A DNA stretch of 46,425 nt from Bryobacterales bacterium (GTDB taxonomy: Bacteria > Acidobacteriota > Terriglobia > Bryobacterales > UBA6623). Made by a program: the position numbers and the translations under genes. This document shows, piece after piece, positions 33,875 to 41,013 of this stretch. Each line of letters starts with the position of its first letter. Position 1 is the first letter of the stretch. The stretch lies in NCBI GenBank assembly GCA_028819575.1, contig JAPPLB010000138.1, positions 1-46,425 of the forward strand. Reading direction: 5' to 3'. The notes beneath the pieces were generated by a model. It made no database searches and had not been told where the DNA came from. It was given only the letters and a program-made list of their open reading frames with translations.

Positions 33875-34165
33875 ATGACCAAGGTGCGCAACCTGCACAA
33901 GAAGTGGATGAAAGACCCGGACTACCGCAAAGCTCACGAGGCTCTCAAGCCCGAGTTCGAGATTGCCCGTGCGCTCATCGAGGCTCGCGCCAGAGCCGGC
34001 CTTACGCAGGAGCAGCTCGCTGGACGCATGAAGACCACCCAGTCCGTTGTTGCCCGGCTCGAGAGCGGCCGCGCCAGGCCGTCCACCCAGACGTTGGAGC
34101 GCGTCGCCGCCGCAACCGGCACTCGGCTCAAGATCACCTTCGAGCCTGTGCCGACACAAGTTTAA
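33875..34165 (+). CDS. XRE/HigA-type helix-turn-helix protein
   Basis: This is a 96-residue DNA-binding protein of the HTH_3 class. It starts MTKVRNLHKKWMKDPDYRKA, as HigA-like antitoxins often do, and the HTH is AGLTQEQLAGRMKTTQSVVARLESGRARPS (core LTQEQLAGRMKTTQSVVARL, about 46-65). GAAAGGGG precedes the ATG. No HigB/RelE toxin is found on either side: upstream is the PD-(D/E)XK-like gene and downstream no toxin. It is therefore either an orphan antitoxin or a regulator of the upstream gene. Confidence 0.88.
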   Translation: MTKVRNLHKKWMKDPDYRKAHEALKPEFEIARALIEARARAGLTQEQLAGRMKTTQSVVARLESGRARPSTQTLERVAAATGTRLKITFEPVPTQV

Positions 34166-34297
34166 CCTGCATGGAGACGCCATCCTGAAAATGAGAGAAC
34201 AGCGCGGCGGCCGGCAACAGGACGGTTTCCTGATTGCGGCCTGTTGACGGCCCCCCGGCTCATCCGCCATAACTCGAATAAGATACAGTAGGCTGCC

Positions 34298-34579
34298 ATG
34301 GGCGCTCAGAATTCCATGCTGCATGTCCGGATGGACAGCGAGTTGAAACGGAAGGCGACCGAGGCGCTGGCGGAAACAGGCCTGTCGGCTTCCGACGCCG
34401 TGCGCCTGCTGTTCCACCGTATCGTGGCCGATCAGGCCTTCCCGCTCGAACTCAAGGTTCCCAACGCGCGGACCCAAAGGGCCATGGCCGAATCGGAAGA
34501 AATGATGAAGCGGGGCAAAGCGCACTTCGAAAACCCAGACGAGATGTTCACGGAACTTGAAGAAGCCGGCAGCCAGTAA
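34298..34579 (+). CDS. RelB/DinJ family antitoxin, no toxin partner visible
   Basis: This 93-residue ribbon-helix-helix protein has the RelB/DinJ pattern: LHVRMDSELKRKATEALAETGLSASDAVRLL (core DSELKRKATEALAETGLSAS, about 11-30), then FHRIVADQAFPLELKVPNA. Such antitoxins repress their own promoter and neutralise a RelE/YafQ nuclease encoded just downstream. Here the 150 bases after the stop contain no toxin frame, only a CRISPR-repeat-like sequence and the decayed Res gene, so the pair appears to be broken. Confidence 0.88.
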   Translation: MGAQNSMLHVRMDSELKRKATEALAETGLSASDAVRLLFHRIVADQAFPLELKVPNARTQRAMAESEEMMKRGKAHFENPDEMFTELEEAGSQ

Positions 34580-34622
34580 AAGAAGCAACCTGCCGCGCCG
34601 GACAACGAACTCAACACTCGGT

Positions 34623-34652
34623 CGGGGTCCATCCCCGCGCATGCGAGAGGAA
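34623..34652 (-). repeat. Solitary CRISPR-like repeat, worn
   Basis: CGGGGTCCATCCCCGCGCATGCG (given by its core GTCCATCCCCGCGCATGCG) matches about 20 bases of type I-E repeats read as CGGTTCATCCCCGCGCATGC, then diverges. There is no second unit at a 60-61 base period and no cas gene in the window. It could be a relic or a chance palindrome. Confidence 0.3.
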
Positions 34653-34729
34653 GTTTCAGGACCAGAAGCTCCGAGACGAGCAATGGGCTTCGGGAAACCA
34701 CTTCGAGCCATGCGCGGGCATACTGCTCA

Positions 34730-35236
34730 TCAGTCGGCGCCGATACCGGCGAGGAGATCCTCGACCGTGGTGGCTACTTTGTATCGAGCCGGAGATTCAC
34801 CCGTCTTGAGTGCTTTGAAATGCTCCTCTCCGCACGCGATCTTGGCGCTTTCAGTGATACGGAGATCGCCCAGGTAAGGGCTGCCCTTCGTTTCGACCAC
34901 AAAGTAAAGGCGCTCTCCCTCATCGGAATCGATCAGGACGGCCCAGTCCGGGTTATAGCCGCCAAGCGGCGTCGGCACCGTGAACCAGCCGGGCAGCTTG
35001 GCGTACACCTTGACGGCGGTGTTCTTCTCAAGGTGATCTGCAAAGGTAGCCTCAACTGTGGACTCATAAACGACCTGCTCATAGACTGACTTGCTCGCAG
35101 CGAGCATGTTCTTCAGATAGCCCGTCAATTCTTCCGTTTTGAAAAGCTCCTGCGCGTAGTAGTGTTCGTCTCCCAGGCGCCGGTACTTGATGCCGTCGAC
35201 GAGCGCCTGCCGCTCACGGTGGTCTCGATGGTGCGC
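34730..35236 (-). pseudogene. C-terminal remnant of a second type III restriction subunit (EcoP1-like)
   Basis: About 165 residues match the end of the EcoP1/EcoP15-type Res protein: VDGIKYRRLGDEHYYAQELF, then a helical stretch, KVYAKLPGWFTVPTPLGGYNPDWAVLI, FVVETKGSPY and a closing KIACGEEHFKAL. The PD-(D/E)XK nuclease residues (Asp in NPDW, Glu and Lys in VETKG) are intact. The helicase part is missing and the upstream sequence is an unrelated YgiT-like antitoxin frame joined out of frame near 35225. It is distinct from the intact res gene at 38302-41013, which is of another subfamily. Confidence 0.8.
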
Positions 35237-35427
35237 ATGGGCCCACGCTCCCCCCACACGATCTGTTGCAAGCGCTCAACCGTCTCCGGCGCAAAATGTC
35301 TCTCGCCCGTCTCAATGTTGACTCGCGCCGGGACATTTTCGATAAGGAACAGCCGCCCCTTGACCTCCAGGTGATAGGGCGCCTTCATGTCTACGAGCGT
35401 TTCGTTCCAGGCAGGACTGTCAGCCAT
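35125..35427 (-). pseudogene. YgiT/MqsA-like antitoxin fragment lacking zinc cysteines
   Basis: The first ~70 residues (MADSPAWNETLVDMKAPYHL... then LFLIENVPARVNIETGERHF and ETVERLQQIVW) follow the YgiT-type antitoxin pattern. The CxxC pairs that bind zinc are absent: the usual VPAxVCxxCGE reads VPARVNIETGE. After RGPMRTIETTV the frame continues out of register into the Res remnant and ends about 30 residues later. It begins 40 bases downstream of hicB on the same strand. Confidence 0.55.
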
Positions 35428-35466
35428 GTTGTTCCTTCCTTTGCATTTGAGGAAATCGATGCGTCT

Positions 35467-35679
35467 TTACGCCAGCATCAGCCGCTCGCCCTTGGGCTGC
35501 GGAACGGGCCGCCCCAACTCCTGTGCCCTTTCGATCCAGAACTGCATCGCATCCTTGATGTTCCGCAACGCGGTTTCCTGATCGTCGCCATGCGCCATGC
35601 ACCCAGGTAACTCCGGCGCCTCGGCGATGAACGCCTGATCTTCGTTGCTCCAGTAGAGAATGATCTCGTACTTGTACAT
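35467..35679 (-). CDS. hicB: HicB family antitoxin
   Basis: This is a 70-residue protein with the HicB partial RNase H fold: MYKYEIILYWSNEDQAFIAE, then APELPGCMAHGDDQETALRNIKDAM (core PELPGCMAHGDDQETAL). There is no DNA-binding tail, as in short HicB forms. Its ATG overlaps the hicA stop by one base. It should bind and block HicA. Confidence 0.9.
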   Translation of the reverse strand: MYKYEIILYWSNEDQAFIAEAPELPGCMAHGDDQETALRNIKDAMQFWIERAQELGRPVPQPKGERLMLA

Positions 35680-35933
35680 CAGTCGTCTCCTCCCAGTTTG
35701 TATTTCAGGATCAACTGCCGAACCTGCCTCACCTGATAGGGTTTAGCATGTCCGCCACGGCTCTGCAGGTTGACGATTTCCACAATGCCTTCCTTGTCGA
35801 AGAGGTGATGACTTCCTCGTACTCGCTCGGTGAACCCCAGATTCCGGAGCAGACCACGCAAGTCGTCGAAGCGGATTCCCGCGTCCGCCCGGCCGCTGAG
35901 AACCGTCTCCCGAAGCTGCTTGTGCCGGCTCAT
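35679..35933 (-). CDS. hicA: HicA family mRNA interferase toxin
   Basis: This 84-residue protein has the HicA dsRBD-like fold. FDDLRGLLRNLGFTERVRGSHHLF (core LLRNLGFTERVRGSHHLF, about 27-44) includes the catalytic His of the G-S-H motif, followed by NLQSRGGHAKPYQVRQVRQL. The 84-residue length is typical. The toxin precedes its antitoxin, the usual hicAB order, with a one-base overlap. It appears intact. Upstream lies a decayed vapBC-like relic. Confidence 0.9.
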   Translation of the reverse strand: MSRHKQLRETVLSGRADAGIRFDDLRGLLRNLGFTERVRGSHHLFDKEGIVEIVNLQSRGGHAKPYQVRQVRQLILKYKLGGDD

Positions 35934-35960
35934 GCGTAAGCTCCGTCCAGGCCTTCGTTC

Positions 35961-36096
35961 TTACAAACTCCGAACATTCTCCAGCCCGCGTTGCTCCAGG
36001 AGAGCCGTGAAGTTGGTATTGGTGATGTCACCTGCGAAGGCGCTCTTTCATGTCCGGGTCGATTTTCACGGTTACCGGAACGGCATAGGCGCTCAT
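35961..36096 (-). pseudogene. Relic of an antitoxin-toxin pair (RHH start fused to PIN-like end)
   Basis: From ATG 36096, 22 codons (MSAYAVPVTVKIDPDMKERLRR, positions 36031-36096) look like the start of a ribbon-helix-helix antitoxin and stop at TGA 36028. Directly beyond, in another frame, comes DITNTNFTALLEQRGLENVR with a TAA at 35961-35963, which resembles the last 23 residues of a PIN/VapC-type toxin. An internal deletion of several hundred bases would explain this junction. It is too short for certainty. Confidence 0.5.
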
Positions 36097-36218
36097 GGTG
36101 TTTATGAGTATTACAGAAGCCAAGAAGCGGCGGGAACGATGGGAAACGGCCTGACGCCGGTGGGACTTGACGGGCCGAACCGCTGCCCACCAAGGGGAAA
36201 AAGCCCATCGAGCGGAGA

Positions 36219-36248
36219 GTCCATCCCCTCGCGTGCGGGGATGAACCG
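36219..36248 (+). repeat. Solitary CRISPR-like repeat
   Basis: The 30-base sequence ends CGCGTGCGGGGATGAACCG, identical over 19 bases to common type I-E repeats, and starts GTCCATCCCC. It has the expected palindrome (CCCC...GGGG). No further unit occurs 61 bases to either side and no cas gene is seen. It sits in the otherwise featureless gap between the vapBC-like relic and the membrane protein gene. Confidence 0.4.
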
Positions 36249-36391
36249 ATCCGTACTCGTTTCCTGATTGAGAAAGGTCTGGCGCACCTCTCGGGAACGA
36301 TGCTCGCTGATGCGATCGCTCACCGCAAGCGGCTACCGTACTGTACTAGGATCCCGGCCAGCAGGGCATTAATCGGTGTGGCGGACCCCGA

Positions 36392-37165
36392 TCAATCACC
36401 AACTAGTTCTCGGAACCAGCGCCACAGCTTGATTAAATAAGCACCCGGCACAATAACGAGCAGCCCATACAGAAACGAAAGCACGGCTGCGATCCAGACG
36501 GTGTTGACGATGGCGACGACAACAGCAAGCAAAGGCACTCCCAGAGCAGTGCCGACGAGTACCGCAGCCGGTCGAGGTGTGCCGAGGAATTCTTCGTGAG
36601 CTACCCGAAACTTGACCTTGATGCCTTGATGCTGAATGTCCAGCCAAATTGAGGGCTGCCTCTCGCTTTTGGGCACGTTCAGGTATATCAATCGTACGGC
36701 CTGACCGCGGTTTAGGATGGGAATTAAGTATTCGCGCTGCGCTCCATACAGATTTTGTTGAGCTGGAGTTGCCTGGGCGCCAGGCTGTACGGCAAGCCGT
36801 TGTGAAAAATCAGCAGTCCATTCGAGGCTGCGCGTCGACCAACCCAACTGGGTTTTCTCTGTGAGGAGAACCGTGTCGCTCGTATATACCTTTACTGTGA
36901 CGTTGACATAGTCCTTGAGGCTCTCGTTCCGTAGTTCCAGGGTCGACGAGTACAAGTTTGGGACTTCGTTACCATTCCATGTGACCCGAACATTACCGAA
37001 TATAGCGTCGTCAGCGGACTTCCCGACTTGGCTGTGCCTAACGAAATATGTAAACAGGCCGCGCTTTCTGAGGATTCGCTGGGTGACGATGGTTATAACC
37101 ACGGTCGAGATGACCGACAGCAGAACAAGAATGATTCGGTCATTGAGCAAGGTTTCGAGATTCAT
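36392..37165 (-). CDS. Membrane protein of unknown function, one N-terminal and two C-terminal helices
   Basis: No family is recognised. Of 257 residues, one helix lies near the N-terminus (about 10-28, IILVLLSVISTVVITIV) and a hairpin of two near the C-terminus (about 201-222 and 224-246). The ~165 residues between are beta-rich and polar (STLELRNESLKDYVNVTVKV, REYLIPILNRGQAVRLIYLN). Base composition looks more AT-rich than the housekeeping genes. It is downstream of the HNH gene on the same strand in the defence island, so a membrane-acting effector is possible but unproven. Confidence 0.75.
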   Translation of the reverse strand: MNLETLLNDRIILVLLSVISTVVITIVTQRILRKRGLFTYFVRHSQVGKSADDAIFGNVRVTWNGNEVPNLYSSTLELRNESLKDYVNVTVKVYTSDTVLLTEKTQLGWSTRSLEWTADFSQRLAVQPGAQATPAQQNLYGAQREYLIPILNRGQAVRLIYLNVPKSERQPSIWLDIQHQGIKVKFRVAHEEFLGTPRPAAVLVGTALGVPLLAVVVAIVNTVWIAAVLSFLYGLLVIVPGAYLIKLWRWFRELVGD

Positions 37166-37348
37166 GTTCTGTTCGTGCTAACTGCCGGCGATGCCGTCTG
37201 CGGATGCACGGATGTTACGGCAGTGAGCCGGCCCTCTGTGCATGGGTGCTGAGGCACGCCGCCGAAGACGTCCGAGGACGGCAGTAGACCCAAATGTTCA
37301 GAATACGAATACGCAATAAAGCCCAAACCTTCGCGGCCAGTAGATGCG

Positions 37349-38086
37349 CTATTCCACCCCGGTTTCACTAACCGCCCGATCAAATCGTTTCAGTGCGTCT
37401 TCCAAACGCTTCCTCATGGCTGGCTTTTTCTCCCGTTTATGTAGGGAGCGAACCCGTCCTTCGACATCAACGTTTCCGGTGAGCACTGATCCTATCAAAC
37501 TCCGAGTCCGAGCAGACTTGGCAAGTTCGACGAGCAACATGAACTCGCGCTCGGTCTGGGCTATCGACCGTATCTCGGGTATAGCGACTCTAACCTGACC
37601 GGGAAGGTTTGGAAACTCGTCCTGGAGTAGCTTCCCGTTCGTAGTTTGCCAGAGCTCCCGTCGATACTCTTTCTCAAGTTTTTTCTGGGCAGTCTTTCCC
37701 GAGAGGGCGAGGTCGCCTCGCCGTACGCGGTCGAAAATCCGCCTGCGGAGCAGCCGCAGTTGTATTGGAATCGCGGGATTGTCGATGACCGGATCACCGT
37801 ACACCGGCAACTCCTCGACTGGCATCGCCAAAGACTCGAGAAACTTCTTAAGTGGCTGGGCCGCCTTTCGCTGGTTGCAGGCCCGACAACACGTCGCCCA
37901 GTTCGTCATCTCATCAAGCCCGCCCAGAGCGAGGGGAATGATGTGATCGATCGTCAGTTCATCCGCTCGGCACTTAGCCCCGCAGTAGACACAGATGCGT
38001 TCGTCTCGCTGGTAGACTTCTTGCCGCATTTGTTTCGGGATGGATCCCCGGGTATTACGGCTCCTGCGCGTGAACCGGTCTCTCAT
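37349..38086 (-). CDS. HNH endonuclease
   Basis: This 245-residue protein has an N-terminal HNH domain: zinc pairs Cys32/Cys35 (ICVYCGAKC) and Cys67/Cys70 (CCRACNQRK), with DHIIPLALGG (Asp47-His48) between them. The C-terminal ~150 residues are charged and helical (LRLLRRRIFDRVRR, KKLEKEYRRELW) and are not recognised. It is on the same strand as the type III res gene, 215 bases downstream of it, in the island. It may be a restriction factor or the nuclease of an uncharacterised system with the membrane protein that follows. Confidence 0.88.
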   Translation of the reverse strand: MRDRFTRRSRNTRGSIPKQMRQEVYQRDERICVYCGAKCRADELTIDHIIPLALGGLDEMTNWATCCRACNQRKAAQPLKKFLESLAMPVEELPVYGDPVIDNPAIPIQLRLLRRRIFDRVRRGDLALSGKTAQKKLEKEYRRELWQTTNGKLLQDEFPNLPGQVRVAIPEIRSIAQTEREFMLLVELAKSARTRSLIGSVLTGNVDVEGRVRSLHKREKKPAMRKRLEDALKRFDRAVSETGVE

Positions 38087-38301
38087 GGACTAATCACCAC
38101 GACTTGGTTTGGCCCTTCACTGAGCTTCCATCTCCACACACCGCAGATTGCGTTCATGGTCTGTTAGATTTCCGAGATGCTCTGACGGTCACGTCATTAT
38201 GCAAGACTCGATAGAGGTATTACTGCGTGCGATTACGGACGAGATCGAATTCCAATTTCTTCAATCACTGCTTGGCTCGAAACTCTGCCATGTTCACTCC
38301 A

Positions 38302-41013
38302 TCAATCAGTCATGGACCGTGCAGGGAGAACTTCCTCTTTGTACTCCCTGAATCCAGCGACCAATTGTTTGAAAGTGGCTGGTTTGTATTTCTTGAAGCT
38401 CTCCTCGTCCACGTATGCAAAGTCGTATTCCATGCCCGTCTGTGCGCGGTTGATGTCTTCGCACCATGCCCGTAGCCGTTGCATCTTCAGCGGAACGTCA
38501 AGTTCTTCCCGGCCTTTGGTTTCCACAATGAAAATCCGCTTGTCGGGCAGCTTGACTAGAAAATCCGGGTAGTAGTTGGAGATGTCACCATCAGCGTTCA
38601 CGTAATCCAGTTTGAAGCGTACCGCCAGGTAATTCTTGGCGTAGGAAACCACGTCGCTGCAATCTTCCAGGAAGCGGGCAAACAGTAGTTCAAAACGGCT
38701 ATCCCCAATGATCCTGTTAAATACGCTCTTTTGGGGAATAAAGTAGCCTTGCTCTTTCACCACGAAGGGCCGCGTCTGATGCAGCTTGATCGTGTCCCGG
38801 ATTTCGGCATCGCCTTTGTCCTTCACGGTGAGTGCGTTGATCGCCTTCTTGAATGTTTCGATCAGGATTTTGGTAGTAGCTGGTTCCGACAAATTGCGCA
38901 GGGTGTTGGGGGTCTCCAGTTTCACGGGCCGGTCAAATAACCGCTCTTGCACAAACACTTTGACCTTGCTGTACAGCACATCGTAACCGCTGACCAGCCG
39001 CAAATCCTTCATCAGGGTCTGCGCGAAATAGCCGATGACACTGTGGTAATCGGCAATGCCCGCCGTGTCGAGGACGGTGGTATGCGCCACCTCGCCGGTG
39101 GTGATGTCCTTGAAAACGATCTCCCGCTGTTCCTCCTCGCTGAACTGTTGGTAGGCCACACGCTGATGCCCCAGGACACTCGCGTTCAGGTCGCCCAGGT
39201 TCTTGTATTCCCGATAAGCGCGCGGCGTAAGCACGGGGATTTCGATGTCCAGAGCCCCAATGTCTTTTTTTTCGTTCTCCTTGTCAATCTCCACTACCAG
39301 CGGGGTCTTTGCCCCGGCGCCTTCGCCCATCGGCTTGCGATCCAGCACCACCCCTTCCGCCTGAATGGATTCCACGAAATCCATGAAGGCATCCGTGCCG
39401 ATCACGCTGACGTATTCCTCCACGCCTCCGGGATACATTTTGCGCAGGCCGCGTCCTAGCGTCTGTTCAGGGAGGATGTTGCTGGGGGCCGAATACGCTC
39501 GCAGCCCCACTATGGTGGTGACGTTCTGCACGTCCCAACCTTCTTTCAGCACCATCACCGAGATGATGGCCTTGCAGGGGCTGTCCAGCCCGTCAATCGA
39601 GTTGGCCTGTTTCCGCAGTTTGTCCAGTTGTTCCTTGCTCTTGCCCGACGTGGATTCGGAAATCTCGCCGTTTTGCTTTGTGTGGATGACCAGCACGGCG
39701 TCTTTCAGATCGGGGTAGTGGCCTTCGAGGTATTTCGCCACGTCGTCGCAGTTGCGAGTGTGGTCGGTCATCACGAACAGGATGGCTTTCTTACCCAGCT
39801 TTTCGTGCTCGGCATACGCCTTGCGCCACTCGATCACGCCCAGGTGAATGTAATCGGCGTATTTCTCGGTGTACTTGGCGCTCTTCTGCTCCATCAACTT
39901 GGCGCGGCTGGCGGCGTCGGGTAGCACCGGACGTTTGACCACGTTTTGCGAGATGGCTTCCACCAGCGGGTAATCGGCGACGGTCTGCACGAAAATCGCG
40001 CCATTGTTGTGCTTGGGCGTAGCTGTCACGTCCACTTGCAGGGAGAGGGCCGACCCTTTTTGCTTCAGGCGGTTGTGAATGTCTTCGATGGATTTGAACC
40101 AGGCCATGCGCGGGTCGTGAATATGGTGGGCCTCGTCGTTCAACACCATCAATTCATCGATGTCACGCACGATCATGCCCAAATCCACTTTGGAGTCGGT
40201 GGTCGCGCCAGTAGGCCGCTTGCCCAGAAAGTAATCCATCGAGTCTTCATCATCGGGCGATGCGGGAGTATCGTCCCCGGCATAGACGCGGTGGATGTTG
40301 GTCAAAAAGATGTTGCCGGTGGGCCGGGTGATGCGAACCTCGTCCTGCCGGTGCAGGGTCAGTTGAAAATCGTCTCGCCAGTTGCGCCCGTCCACGCCGT
40401 TGTCCGGCAGCACCGGGTCCGTGAAGAAGATGCGCAGGCCGCTGAAATCCTTGTAGATGCGGTCCAGCACGATGATGTTGGGCGCGATCACCAGGAAGTT
40501 GCGGGACAGCTCCGACTCCGGCTCATACAGCTTGTGGAAGTAGCTCCAGGCCAGCACCAGGCTTAGCAGCTTGGTCTTGCCGGTGCCGGTCGCCATTTTC
40601 GCTACAAAGCGCCGCCAGGTCTCGTCGAACATCCCCGTGGAGACCGCACCGGAACTGTCGAAGCGCATCAGGTCGTACTTGTCCTGTACGCGCACCACGT
40701 CATACAGATAGATGATGGTCTCCAGAGCCTCACGCTGGGCGAAGTAATACTGGAACTCGGCCATGGCGCCGTCGGCTTGGGGGAGCAGGTGTGTCGTCTT
40801 GAACCACCAGTTGAGCAGGCTCCTGCTCGTGTCGGTCGACCCTACGTACCCGCCGTCCCGCCATTCCTTCACTTTCTTGCGCAGTTGCGGCACCAGCGGC
40901 GGCATCAGCTTTTCGGAGCTGGATTCCCGCTGGGCTTCATCCGCCGGAAACCAACGGACGGACGGGTCGAGGATGGCATGGGGCGATTCGGGGAAGTTGG
41001 GATGGAGCGCCAT
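38302..41013 (-). CDS. res: Type III restriction enzyme, Res subunit
   Basis: This is the ATP-dependent helicase-nuclease of a type III restriction-modification system. The 903 residues contain Walker A ATGTGKT (141-147), the DEAH-type box NDEAHH near 293-297, a helicase C domain with PEQTLGRGLRKMYPGG near 515-530, and a C-terminal PD-(D/E)XK nuclease YYPDFLVKL...FIVETKG near 815-835. Its ATG overlaps the mod stop by one base (TAATG), so expression is coupled. All key residues are present, so the system looks functional. Confidence 0.95.
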   Translation of the reverse strand: MALHPNFPESPHAILDPSVRWFPADEAQRESSSEKLMPPLVPQLRKKVKEWRDGGYVGSTDTSRSLLNWWFKTTHLLPQADGAMAEFQYYFAQREALETIIYLYDVVRVQDKYDLMRFDSSGAVSTGMFDETWRRFVAKMATGTGKTKLLSLVLAWSYFHKLYEPESELSRNFLVIAPNIIVLDRIYKDFSGLRIFFTDPVLPDNGVDGRNWRDDFQLTLHRQDEVRITRPTGNIFLTNIHRVYAGDDTPASPDDEDSMDYFLGKRPTGATTDSKVDLGMIVRDIDELMVLNDEAHHIHDPRMAWFKSIEDIHNRLKQKGSALSLQVDVTATPKHNNGAIFVQTVADYPLVEAISQNVVKRPVLPDAASRAKLMEQKSAKYTEKYADYIHLGVIEWRKAYAEHEKLGKKAILFVMTDHTRNCDDVAKYLEGHYPDLKDAVLVIHTKQNGEISESTSGKSKEQLDKLRKQANSIDGLDSPCKAIISVMVLKEGWDVQNVTTIVGLRAYSAPSNILPEQTLGRGLRKMYPGGVEEYVSVIGTDAFMDFVESIQAEGVVLDRKPMGEGAGAKTPLVVEIDKENEKKDIGALDIEIPVLTPRAYREYKNLGDLNASVLGHQRVAYQQFSEEEQREIVFKDITTGEVAHTTVLDTAGIADYHSVIGYFAQTLMKDLRLVSGYDVLYSKVKVFVQERLFDRPVKLETPNTLRNLSEPATTKILIETFKKAINALTVKDKGDAEIRDTIKLHQTRPFVVKEQGYFIPQKSVFNRIIGDSRFELLFARFLEDCSDVVSYAKNYLAVRFKLDYVNADGDISNYYPDFLVKLPDKRIFIVETKGREELDVPLKMQRLRAWCEDINRAQTGMEYDFAYVDEESFKKYKPATFKQLVAGFREYKEEVLPARSMTD

